NCBI GenBank assembly: GCA_963748005.1
Contig: CAVVHH010000002.1
Location: 3,552,489-3,616,488, forward strand
DNA length: 64,000 nt
Source: CAILZL01 sp963748005
Lineage (GTDB): Bacteria; Pseudomonadota; Gammaproteobacteria; Steroidobacterales; Steroidobacteraceae
Direction: 5' to 3'
Shown here: one piece after another, positions 56,351 through 64,000 of the stretch
Layout: every line of letters begins with the position of its first letter
Numbering within the stretch: the stretch's first letter is position 1
Notes under the pieces: model-generated
Database searches by the model: none
Seen by the model: the letters and a program-made list of their open reading frames with translations, nothing else
What the model was told of the DNA's origin: nothing
Program-made: the position numbers and the translations under genes

Positions 56351-59155
56351 ATGACTGACTACAAACAAACACTGAATTTACCCAGCACCGACTTTCCGAT
56401 GAAGGCCGATCTCGCACGCCGCGAGCCCGAACAGCTCAAGTGGTGGCAGGAACGGCAGATCTATCAGCAATTGCGTGCGCAGGCGAAGGGACGGCCAACC
56501 TTCACGTTGATGGACGGACCGCCTTATGCGAACGGTTCGATTCACCTCGGTCATGCCATCAACAAGGTGCTCAAGGACATCATCGTCAAGTCGCGCAACA
56601 TGGATGGTTTTGATGCACCGTATGTTCCGGGATGGGACTGTCACGGTCTGCCTATTGAGCATCAGATCGAAAAAGCGCGCGGCAAGGAAGTGAAACATCT
56701 GGAGCCACGGGTATTCCGTCAGGCGTGCCGCGAGTATGCCGCCGAGCAGGTGAATGGTCAGCGCGAAGATTTCAAACGTCTGGGTGTGATGGGCGATTGG
56801 GATAATCCCTATCTCACCATGCAACCCAGGTTCGAAGCCGAACAGTTGCGCGCCTTCGCACAGATCCTGCGCAACGGCCATGTGTACAAGGGGCTCAAGC
56901 CTGTTCACTGGTGCATGGATTGCGGCTCCGCGCTGGCTGAGGCGGAAGTGGAGTATGAAGATCGCACGTCGCCGGCGATTGATGTGCGGTTCACGGTAGC
57001 TGATGTCGCTGACTTTTCTGGGCGAACGCAGGTCAAGGTCACCAAGCCAGTCAGTGTTGTCATCTGGACCACCACACCTTGGACACTGCCCGCCAATCAG
57101 GCTGTGGCATTGGGTCCTGAAATCCGTTACGGGGTCTATGAACTGGCCGATGAAGTTCTGGTACTGGCGGTGGAACTGGCTGCCGGTGTTCTGCAACGCG
57201 CCAAGATTGAAGATGCAAAACTGCTTGCAGAAGTGAGCGGTACAGCATTGGAAGGCATGCAGTTGCAGCATCCGTTCTATGAACGCATCGTGCCGGTCAT
57301 TCTCGGTGATCACGTGACGCTGGATGCAGGTACCGGCGCTGTGCATACCGCGCCAGGTCATGGTCAGGAAGACTATGTTGTTGGCACAAAGTACAAGCTC
57401 GCTGTTGATAATCCGGTGGGTGGCGATGGGCGTTTCCTGCCTAACACTCCTCTGTTCGCCGGTGAGAAAGTGTTCGATGCCAATCCCAAAGTGATTGAAG
57501 TGTTGAAAGAGCGCGGCAAGTTGTTGCATCAACAGAAGTTGCAGCACAGCTATCCCCATTGCTGGCGACATAAAACACCGGTGATTTTCCGTGCTACGCC
57601 GCAATGGTTTATCAGCATGGAACAGGTTGGGTTGCGTGCCGGCGCGCTGCGTGAGATCGCAAAAGTGCAATGGGTGCCGGGCTGGGGCGAGAACCGCATC
57701 AGCAGCATGATTGCCAATCGCCCCGACTGGTGCATCTCGCGTCAGCGTATGTGGGGAGTGCCCATTGCGCTATTCATCCACAAGATTACGGGCGAATTGC
57801 ATCCCAATTCTGTCGAGTTGCTGGAAGCGGTTGCCAGGCTGGTGGAGCAGCAGGGCATTGATGCCTGGTTTGAACTGCAGCCGGAACAGTTGCTGGGTGC
57901 CGAGGCTGCACACTACGAAAAAGTTACCGACATCATGGATGTGTGGTTCGATTCTGGTGTGGTGCATCACTGCGTGCCGGCCATGCGACCGGAGCTGGAT
58001 ACGCCTGCCGATCTGTACCTGGAAGGCTCCGATCAACATCGCGGCTGGTTCCATAGCTCGCTGCTGACCTCGGTGGCCCTGCATGATCGCGCACCATACA
58101 AGGCGGTGCTAACGCATGGCTTCACCATCGATGACAAGGGACGCAAGATGTCCAAGTCGCTGGGCAATGTCATCGTGCCGCAGAAGGTGGTGGGGACATT
58201 GGGCGCCGATGTGCTGCGTCTGTGGGTTGCGGCCACGGACTACTCGAATGAAATGAGCCTGTCGGACGAAATCCTGAAACGGGTAACCGACTCCTATCGG
58301 CGCATCAGAAATACTGCGCGCTTTCTGCTGGGCAATCTGGCCGGGTTTGACCCTGCGCAACATCAGGTTGCGGTGGCGGACATGGTGGATCTCGATCGTT
58401 GGGCAGTGGCTCGTACGCAGCAACTGCAGGATGAAATGCTGGAAGCCTATCGTCATTATGAGTTTCATTTGATCTATCAGAAGGTACACAATTTCTGCAG
58501 CGTGGATATGGGCGCGTTTTATCTCGATGTGCTTAAGGATCGCCTGTACACCACGCCAGCCAACAGCCACGCGCGTCGCTCGGCACAAAGCGCCATGTAT
58601 CTGGTCATTGACGCCATGCTGCGCTGGCTGGCACCGGTGCTGTCGTTCACAGCGGAAGAAATCTGGAAGTTCATGCCTGGGACGACGGGCCGCCCCGAGT
58701 CCGTGTTCCTGACGACCTGGTTGAAGCTACCGGTTGTCACAGAGCCGGATATTGACTGGACACAGATGCTTGAGTTGCGTGCAGCCGTATCACGCGAGCT
58801 GGAGAAATTGCGCGTGAGCGGCGCCATAGGTGCACCGCTGGATGCGGGGATCACTTTGTACGCCAAGGATGCAACGTTCACTTCGCTGAGCAAGCTCGGT
58901 GACGAATTGCGTTTCGTATTCATCACTTCTGATGCACAAGTGGCGCCAGCATCTGCGCGTCCAGTCGATGCCATTGCAGCCAGCGAAGCTGCGGACAATG
59001 CAGTATGGATCAGCGTCAAGCCCGTGGAGTTTGGCAAGTGCGTGAGGTGCTGGCACAAGCGGCCTGATGTGGGCGCTCACGCAGGACATCCCGAGTTATG
59101 TGGCCGTTGTGTAACCAATGTGGCAGGAGCTGGTGAGGAACGTCGTTATGCCTGA
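56351..59155 (+). CDS. ileS: Isoleucine--tRNA ligase
   Basis: 934 aa, class I. HIGH-like HLGH at 65-68 (GPPYANGSIHLGHAINK), editing domain TTPWTLPANQAVALGPEI, KMSKS at 599-603 (GRKMSKSLGNVIVP), and a C-terminal zinc site (CVRCWHKRPDVGAHAGHPEL, then CGRC). Overlaps lspA by 8 bp. Confidence 0.99.
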   Translation: MTDYKQTLNLPSTDFPMKADLARREPEQLKWWQERQIYQQLRAQAKGRPTFTLMDGPPYANGSIHLGHAINKVLKDIIVKSRNMDGFDAPYVPGWDCHGLPIEHQIEKARGKEVKHLEPRVFRQACREYAAEQVNGQREDFKRLGVMGDWDNPYLTMQPRFEAEQLRAFAQILRNGHVYKGLKPVHWCMDCGSALAEAEVEYEDRTSPAIDVRFTVADVADFSGRTQVKVTKPVSVVIWTTTPWTLPANQAVALGPEIRYGVYELADEVLVLAVELAAGVLQRAKIEDAKLLAEVSGTALEGMQLQHPFYERIVPVILGDHVTLDAGTGAVHTAPGHGQEDYVVGTKYKLAVDNPVGGDGRFLPNTPLFAGEKVFDANPKVIEVLKERGKLLHQQKLQHSYPHCWRHKTPVIFRATPQWFISMEQVGLRAGALREIAKVQWVPGWGENRISSMIANRPDWCISRQRMWGVPIALFIHKITGELHPNSVELLEAVARLVEQQGIDAWFELQPEQLLGAEAAHYEKVTDIMDVWFDSGVVHHCVPAMRPELDTPADLYLEGSDQHRGWFHSSLLTSVALHDRAPYKAVLTHGFTIDDKGRKMSKSLGNVIVPQKVVGTLGADVLRLWVAATDYSNEMSLSDEILKRVTDSYRRIRNTARFLLGNLAGFDPAQHQVAVADMVDLDRWAVARTQQLQDEMLEAYRHYEFHLIYQKVHNFCSVDMGAFYLDVLKDRLYTTPANSHARRSAQSAMYLVIDAMLRWLAPVLSFTAEEIWKFMPGTTGRPESVFLTTWLKLPVVTEPDIDWTQMLELRAAVSRELEKLRVSGAIGAPLDAGITLYAKDATFTSLSKLGDELRFVFITSDAQVAPASARPVDAIAASEAADNAVWISVKPVEFGKCVRCWHKRPDVGAHAGHPELCGRCVTNVAGAGEERRYA

Positions 59156-59687
59156 GGCAGGTGAGGTTTCAACGCCCATGCGCAAGTCCTGGTTCACGCC
59201 TACGCGCGGCGCCAGCGGCTGGCTGTGGCTGTCTATCATCGTTATTGTGCTGGATCAGATCACCAAGGCGTTGGTGGCACGCAGCCTGAGTCTCTATGAA
59301 AGCATCGAGTTGCTGCCTGTTCTCAGTCTGACGCATCTGCATAATACGGGCGCCGCGTTCAGCATGCTGGCCGATGCTGCGGGATGGCAACGCTGGTTTT
59401 TCGTCATCCTGGGTATTGTCGTTAGCGTGGTGCTCATGGTGTGGCTGCGGCGCATGCGCAGCAATGAACAGACTTTGCTGGCGATCGGCCTGTCGCTGAT
59501 CCTGGGCGGCGCGCTGGGCAATGTAATAGACCGTGTCTGGCTGGGTTATGTGATCGACTTTGTGCACGTTCACTGGGATCGCATCGGCTTCAGTTTTGCT
59601 GCGTTCAATGTGGCCGATACGGCCATCAGCATTGGTGCGGGCTGTTTGTTGCTGGATGCGTTCATGGAAGGCAGGAAAGCAAAGTGA
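59148..59687 (+). CDS. lspA: Lipoprotein signal peptidase II
   Basis: 179 aa from the ATG at 59148. Four membrane helices; catalytic aspartates in GALGNVIDRVWLGYVIDF and FAAFNVADTAISIG. Removes signal peptides from prolipoproteins. An ATG at 59178 is an alternative start nearer the usual length. Confidence 0.97.
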   Translation: MPEAGEVSTPMRKSWFTPTRGASGWLWLSIIVIVLDQITKALVARSLSLYESIELLPVLSLTHLHNTGAAFSMLADAAGWQRWFFVILGIVVSVVLMVWLRRMRSNEQTLLAIGLSLILGGALGNVIDRVWLGYVIDFVHVHWDRIGFSFAAFNVADTAISIGAGCLLLDAFMEGRKAK

Positions 59688-59772
59688 AAATTGATAATGG
59701 ACAATTGATAACGGAGTCAGGTGGGGCCGTTGTTTTTATTGCTGGTTGTGGTTTCTTCGTTGTCAATTAATC

Positions 59773-60714
59773 ATGCAAATCCTTCTTGCCAATCCCCGCG
59801 GTTTCTGTGCTGGCGTTGATCGCGCCATTGAGATCGTAGAGCGTGCCATTGAACTGTTTGGTGCACCAATTTACGTGCGACATGAAGTTGTGCACAACCG
59901 GTACGTAGTTGAACAGCTGCGCCAGATGGGCGCGGTGTTTGTAGAGGAGCTCAGCGATGTGCCCGATGATGCGCACGTGATATTCAGTGCCCACGGCGTG
60001 TCGCGCGCAGTGCAGGACGAAGCCAGACGACGCGGTCTGAAGGTGTTCGATGCCACCTGCCCGCTGGTGACCAAAGTACATATGGAAGTTACCCGTTACG
60101 CGCGGGAAGCGCGTGAAGTGGTGTTGATCGGGCATGAAGGCCATCCCGAGGTGGAGGGCACCATGGGACAGTTCGATGAGTCCATGGGTGGGCATATCTA
60201 TCTGGTTGAAACCCCGGATGATGTTGATACCTTGCCGATTCGCAATCCGGAGCAGATGGCCTTTGTTACGCAGACCACGCTGTCCGTTGATGATACGGAA
60301 AAGGTCGTGGAGGCCTTGAAGCAGCGGTTTCCAACATTGATCAGTCCGCGCAAGGAAGACATCTGTTATGCCACGCAGAATCGCCAGGATGCGGTCAAAC
60401 GGCTGGTGCAACGCTGTGATCTGATTCTGGTGGTGGGTTCACCTTCCAGTTCGAATTCGAATCGCCTGCGTGAAATCGCCGAGAAGGCCGGTATTCCCGG
60501 TTATCTGATCGATGGTCCGGAAGATCTGCGCCGTGAATGGTTTGACGGCAAACAGAAGGTCGGATTGACCGCCGGTGCATCCGCGCCAGAAGTGCTGGTG
60601 CAGCGCGTGGTGGCACAGATTCGCGAGTGGGGCGGCCATGTGCCAGTGGAAGCAGAAGGCCAGGTGGAACGGGTGATGTTCAGCCTGCCGCGTGAATTGC
60701 GGCAGAGCCCGTAG
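59773..60714 (+). CDS. ispH: 4-hydroxy-3-methylbut-2-enyl diphosphate reductase
   Basis: 313 aa from the ATG at 59773. Last MEP-pathway enzyme, a [4Fe-4S] protein making IPP and DMAPP. The three cluster cysteines lie in RGFCAGVDRAI, FDATCPLVTKVH and DICYATQNRQ; the catalytic EGTMGQ region is present. An upstream extension (to 59746) is not family-like. Its 3' end overlaps pilV antisense by 35 bp. Confidence 0.98.
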   Translation: MQILLANPRGFCAGVDRAIEIVERAIELFGAPIYVRHEVVHNRYVVEQLRQMGAVFVEELSDVPDDAHVIFSAHGVSRAVQDEARRRGLKVFDATCPLVTKVHMEVTRYAREAREVVLIGHEGHPEVEGTMGQFDESMGGHIYLVETPDDVDTLPIRNPEQMAFVTQTTLSVDDTEKVVEALKQRFPTLISPRKEDICYATQNRQDAVKRLVQRCDLILVVGSPSSSNSNRLREIAEKAGIPGYLIDGPEDLRREWFDGKQKVGLTAGASAPEVLVQRVVAQIREWGGHVPVEAEGQVERVMFSLPRELRQSP

Positions 60715-61174
60715 AGTCGGGAGCCGGAGTGATTGCCGATCCCGGCGTCACGCGCAGTACATAACTTGCAGTGCCGGTGCGTGGTTCGGACCAGCTGACT
60801 ACGATGATGTACTGCGCCGGTACGGTGTTGCGATCCAGCGAGATACGCGCGCTGCCATTGGTCAGGTCCTGTTCCACCGTGTCCTGCCAGCAGGCCACGA
60901 TATTGGTCGCGTTGTCGGATTTACTGAGCTCCGAACTGCAAGTTGCGCCCAATGTCGTCTCAAAGTTGTTCTTGACGTTGGCATCCTGACGGATGTGTCC
61001 GGCAATTTCCTGCGCCAATTCTACTGCACGCTCATGTAGTCGCCCGCCGCGGGCAATGTTCTGTCGCTGCGCGTAGATTGCAGCAATGCCGATCACGCAA
61101 CTGGTGATCAGCAGGATCGCCACGATAGTCTCTACCATGGTCAGGCCGCGTTGATGGGCAGGAAATGGCGGCAT
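60680..61174 (-). CDS. pilV: Type IV pilus minor pilin PilV
   Basis: 164 aa. Class III prepilin leader ending HQRGLTMVETIVAILLITSC with the processing glycine and E+5. Later a type IV pilus modification profile (AQEIAGHIRQD, CWQDTVEQDL). Minor pilins prime pilus assembly. pilW, pilX, pilY1 and pilE do not follow; the cluster is only this and the FimT-like gene. Confidence 0.85.
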   Translation of the reverse strand: MPPFPAHQRGLTMVETIVAILLITSCVIGIAAIYAQRQNIARGGRLHERAVELAQEIAGHIRQDANVKNNFETTLGATCSSELSKSDNATNIVACWQDTVEQDLTNGSARISLDRNTVPAQYIIVVSWSEPRTGTASYVLRVTPGSAITPAPDSTGSAAIHAAG

Positions 61175-61198
61175 GAGCGTTCCGGTCTGTCGTGAGTA

Positions 61199-61747
61199 TC
61201 AGGTTGTCGGGCAGATAAGAGGGCGGCCACTGGCATCTCTGGTTGACTGTCTGGGGCGGCCTGTGTGACTGATAATAATCGCGCGGGCCTCGCTGGCACC
61301 ACGAGTATCGCAAAACACGATGGTACCGTTCACAGCGCCTTGGGCAACCGGCCGAAAAGAAAACGTTTGCCTGTTTGAGGTCACGCTGACTTTCCGTGTG
61401 GCATTGTAGATACGCAGAACTGGTTCGCCGCTGTCCAGCTGGGCAGGCTCGTCTCGATCCAGGTTGTCGAACACGATCCAGCCTGAGGACCAGTTGCCGG
61501 GGCTGTTGTCGCAAGACGAGGTGGTACTGCTCTTGCACAAGGCAACGACGCTGTTGCGTTTGATGGCTTCATTGCGGGCCAGAAAAATTGCATGCCAGAA
61601 GCTATCCACACTGTGCCGGCGCTGCGTGTTTTGCTGAAGCGCCCTGAAACTTGGGATGGCGGTTGTCGCCAGTACGGCCACAATGGCCAGAGCGGTAATC
61701 AGTTCAACAAGACTGAATCCCTTCGCCGTCGGATTTGAACTGGGCAT
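61199..61747 (-). CDS. fimT: FimT/GspH-type minor pilin
   Basis: 182 aa. Prepilin leader AKGFSLVELITALAIVAVLA, then GspH/FimT domain (FRALQQNTQRR, ARNEAIKRNSVVALCKS, WSSGWIVFDN, FRPVAQGAVNGTIVFCDTRG). Starts the two-gene cluster, 24 bp before pilV. Confidence 0.9.
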   Translation of the reverse strand: MPSSNPTAKGFSLVELITALAIVAVLATTAIPSFRALQQNTQRRHSVDSFWHAIFLARNEAIKRNSVVALCKSSTTSSCDNSPGNWSSGWIVFDNLDRDEPAQLDSGEPVLRIYNATRKVSVTSNRQTFSFRPVAQGAVNGTIVFCDTRGASEARAIIISHTGRPRQSTRDASGRPLICPTT

Positions 61748-61870
61748 GCTGCGCTCCTTGCAGGATTGTTGAATGGGTGCTGAAAATCCTAATTGGTTGT
61801 TTGGGAGTTGGATGTTGCATTTCTGGGGTCAGACCCGAGAAATGGACTTTGCCGGGAAATACCGGCGGCT

Positions 61871-62488
61871 TCAGAACCAGTTGTAATTGAAGCTGATGCT
61901 GACGCGCTCGGTTTTTACGGGATTCGGCGCCACCTCATGACGCAACCAGCTTTCAAACATCACCAGCTTCCCGGCTGCGGCCGGAACCAGAAACCAGGGA
62001 CGTTGCTCTGGTTTGCAGTCCTGCCTGCGGGGCGGAGCTGCCATGAAGCGGTCCAGACGTGGGTCTTCGAATTTCAGCGCCGAGCAACCCATGGGTGTCT
62101 GCACATAGTAGGTGCCGCTGATGGTGGATAGCGGATGCAGGTGCAAGCCGTGCACAACGTGCTGCGGCATGATATTGACCCAACAATCGGTCATGCTCAA
62201 TTCACGGCCCTCCAGATCGAATTGCAGGGCACGCGCAAAAGCCCGGACATGGCGATTCAGCTTGCGTTCCAGCAGCGCAAAGGTAGGCGACATCTGGTGC
62301 ATGCGGCTAACCGAGTTGTACGAGGTATATCCGCCCGGGTAGCTCGTGGCCGACCAGCGTTGACCGGCAACATCGTCATGCGCCAGTTGCTGGCATTCGC
62401 GCAGCAGCTGCCTGTTGAAGTTCTGCCAGCCGCGTTGTTGCAGTCGTGCGGTATGAATCAGGGTCGGGAACAGTGCTTGTGTGGGCAT
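61871..62488 (-). CDS. TIGR02466-like protein, possible 2OG-Fe(II) oxygenase
   Basis: 205 aa. HGLHLHPLSTISGTYYVQTP carries an HxH-like pair in the first metal-ligand region. GKLVMFESWLRHEVAPNP gives the distal histidine, and ERVSISFNYNW the arginine that binds 2-oxoglutarate in this fold. Related phage and bacterial proteins are annotated TIGR02466. Substrate unknown. Confidence 0.72.
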   Translation of the reverse strand: MPTQALFPTLIHTARLQQRGWQNFNRQLLRECQQLAHDDVAGQRWSATSYPGGYTSYNSVSRMHQMSPTFALLERKLNRHVRAFARALQFDLEGRELSMTDCWVNIMPQHVVHGLHLHPLSTISGTYYVQTPMGCSALKFEDPRLDRFMAAPPRRQDCKPEQRPWFLVPAAAGKLVMFESWLRHEVAPNPVKTERVSISFNYNWF

Positions 62489-62576
62489 CAGGATAGGCTA
62501 ACGATACATGCTGACGATGTCACCATAGGTCCAGATTCCATGGCACGGTGATCCGGCAATCAGTGTCTCATCAGGC

Positions 62577-62605
62577 TTTTCCACCGTCCTTCTAACCCGT
62601 ATACT
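62577..62605 (+). promoter_or_regulatory. tRNA-Thr promoter (-10 clear, -35 weak)
   Basis: TATACT at 62600-62605 is a near-perfect -10, followed by a GC-rich discriminator (GCGCGCCCC) typical of stringently controlled stable-RNA promoters. TTTTCC at 62577-62582 is a weak -35. Confidence 0.55.
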
Positions 62606-62624
62606 GCGCGCCCCTTGGAAAGTC

Positions 62625-62700
62625 GCCGACTTAGCTCAGCTGGTAGAGCATCTCATTCGTAATGAGGGGGTCGGGGGTTCGAATCCCTCAGTCGGCACCA
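62625..62700 (+). tRNA. tRNA-Thr(CGT)
   Basis: 76 nt with encoded CCA. Acceptor GCCGACT/AGTCGGC. The anticodon loop TTCGTAA has anticodon CGT, reading ACG. T loop GTTCGAATC. The inverted IS481 copy ends 9 bp after its CCA. Confidence 0.97.
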
Positions 62701-62709
62701 TCCCTGCAT

Positions 62710-64000
62710 GGTCCATTCCGGACACATGGGTAACGGTTTATACCGGAGACATGGGTGACACTTTAGCAGCGAAGGGATTCTCTGCACATTCCACCCGCCC
62801 TGTCTCGTGATCGAAGAACCCTAAGTCATAGTGCATGAAGGTTACGAGCCATATTTTTTCGCTGACCTCCTTGATGCCGACATTTTGTCCGGCGAAGACC
62901 TGGCTGAGGTTGATTTTCCTGCGGCCAATGCAGATGCGGCCACAGGTGGTGACCGTGATCGTGCGGTCGTGCAAGGGGTAGTTCAGCTCGCCTACGCCTT
63001 GATAGGGCCGCGGCGACGGGCTGTAAAGCTCTGCCGGATACTTCATACCCAACGCCTGGTGTGGACGCTCGAAGTTGTACTGGTGCGTGAAGTGATCGAA
63101 CTTGGCTTGCTGCTGGAGGAAGTTTCTGCCGGCCGGGCGAGTGGCTTCTTTTTTCAAAGTCAGATGCATCCGCTCATGCCGGCCGTTTTGTTGAGGGTTG
63201 CCGGGTTGGATGCGTTCGATGCCGATCCCCAGTCGCAACCACCATACGGAGAGCTTGCTCAAGCCAAAAAAGGCACTGCGGCTGGCGAACGGCACGCCAT
63301 TGTCGGTGCGAATGGCCAAGGGCAGTCCGAAGTCCTTAAATGCACGCTCAAATACAGTGAAAGCGTAGGTTTCTTGAGTGGTGCTGAGGGCGTCACAACA
63401 CAGCAGGTACCGGCTGGCGAAGTCGGTAATGGTCAGCGGATAGCAGTAGCGTCGGTCGGTGAGCATGAACTCGCCCTTGAAGTCTGCGCACCATAAAGCG
63501 TTAGGCACTGCGGGATGCGCCAGCGCGGTCCCCTGCGCTTTGTAACGCGGCCTGCGTCCTCGACTGACCAAGCCATGTCGATCCAGGATGGCATGTACAG
63601 TGCTGATGGCCGGCACAGACAGATCGCTGTGGCAACGTTTGAGCTTCTCGCGGATCTTCGGCGCACCCCAGCTGGGATATTCCTTTTTGAGCTGGACGAT
63701 GCGCTTCTCGATCTGGAAAGGCAGGCGATTGGCGTGCCGAGAGGGCCTGCGGGAGCGGTCGTTCAACCCCTGCAAGCCGCAGTCTTTATAGCGCGAGAAA
63801 ATCTTGTAGCCGGTTTTACGGGAGATATCGAACTCGCGGCACAAGGCCGCCATCTTCTCCCCATCCAGCAATCGGGCCACGAAACGCATTCGCTCATCCA
63901 TTCTGCAACACTCCCGCCATGGCATTTGCGTGTCTCCCGCAAAGGCCTGAAAGTGTTACCTATGTGCTCGGAACGATGTGTAACCTATGTGCCCGAAAGC
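62710..64000 (-). mobile_element. IS481-family insertion sequence, copy 2 (cut by window edge)
   Basis: Same element as 38798-40091 in the opposite orientation. Sequence agrees from 62710 to the window end (matching copy 1 position 38801), so only about 3 bp of its left end are missing. Right flank reads (in IS direction) GGACCATG, the word that abuts the left end of copy 1. Confidence 0.88.
62738..63925 (-). CDS. IS481-family transposase
   Basis: 395 aa, identical in protein sequence to the copy at 38876-40063. DDE residues D148, D208, E251 intact, so it is presumably active. Confidence 0.95.
   Translation of the reverse strand: MPWRECCRMDERMRFVARLLDGEKMAALCREFDISRKTGYKIFSRYKDCGLQGLNDRSRRPSRHANRLPFQIEKRIVQLKKEYPSWGAPKIREKLKRCHSDLSVPAISTVHAILDRHGLVSRGRRPRYKAQGTALAHPAVPNALWCADFKGEFMLTDRRYCYPLTITDFASRYLLCCDALSTTQETYAFTVFERAFKDFGLPLAIRTDNGVPFASRSAFFGLSKLSVWWLRLGIGIERIQPGNPQQNGRHERMHLTLKKEATRPAGRNFLQQQAKFDHFTHQYNFERPHQALGMKYPAELYSPSPRPYQGVGELNYPLHDRTITVTTCGRICIGRRKINLSQVFAGQNVGIKEVSEKIWLVTFMHYDLGFFDHETGRVECAENPFAAKVSPMSPV

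Overview
The window reads as a chromosome segment of a gammaproteobacterium with fairly high GC. The gene neighbourhoods are typical of that class: rnfA-C-D-G-E-nth, purN-purM next to a DUF2066 gene and hda, ispB beside rplU-rpmA-obgE, and ribF-ileS-lspA-ispH. I cannot name the genus. A position near the Nevskiales/Xanthomonadales side of the class is only a guess.

Layout. 1-5909 (minus): a membrane-bound Hyf/NuoL-type energy-converting complex in the order hyfB-C-E-F-G. Its large subunit lacks the nickel-ligand cysteines, so it is an Ehr-type relative rather than a hydrogenase. 5957-18760: a small XRE regulator, accA, a NERD-UvrD helicase, a PAS histidine kinase with its response regulator, tilS, a hybrid histidine kinase, a DUF1841 gene, a chorismate-lyase-like gene and nth. 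18753-22990 (minus): an Rnf cluster with no rnfB and an altered RnfA. 22998-36946: metG, two PilT-type ATPases beside a HEAT-repeat Ser/Thr kinase, apbC, dcd, a DUF3108 gene, purN, purM, a DUF2066 gene, a pgsA-like gene and hda. 37002-38735: two exported proteins.

38798-40091 and 62710-64000 hold two inverted copies of one IS481-family element with identical transposases. The second copy is cut by the window edge. Their flanks suggest that the 22.6 kb between them has been inverted, or mis-joined in assembly.

40099-51454 is an 11.4 kb integrated element in tRNA-Pro(CGG), bounded by a 49-bp direct repeat of the tRNA 3' end. The left arm (plus strand) carries a tyrosine integrase, an Xis-like protein, a primase-helicase, an iteron-like block, a minor-tail-like protein, a cos-like segment, a Nu1-type small terminase, several unknown genes, one gene broken by an amber codon, and an HK97-type capsid. 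The right arm (minus strand) carries csrA, a candidate small RNA with C-rich loops, an unknown gene and a 59-aa ribbon-helix-helix repressor under an apparently leaderless, operator-covered promoter. No large terminase, portal, protease or tail-tube gene is seen. It is best read as a phage satellite or a reduced prophage, and it is the most interesting unit in the window.

51408-62700 returns to core genes: tRNA-Pro, ispB, rplU, rpmA, obgE, rpsT, ribF, ileS, lspA, ispH, two type IV minor pilins (pilV, fimT-like), a TIGR02466-type protein and tRNA-Thr(CGT). Intergenic regions carry GTAG-headed REP/BIME-like palindromes with unrelated stems. Two of these overlap the stop codon of the neighbouring gene.
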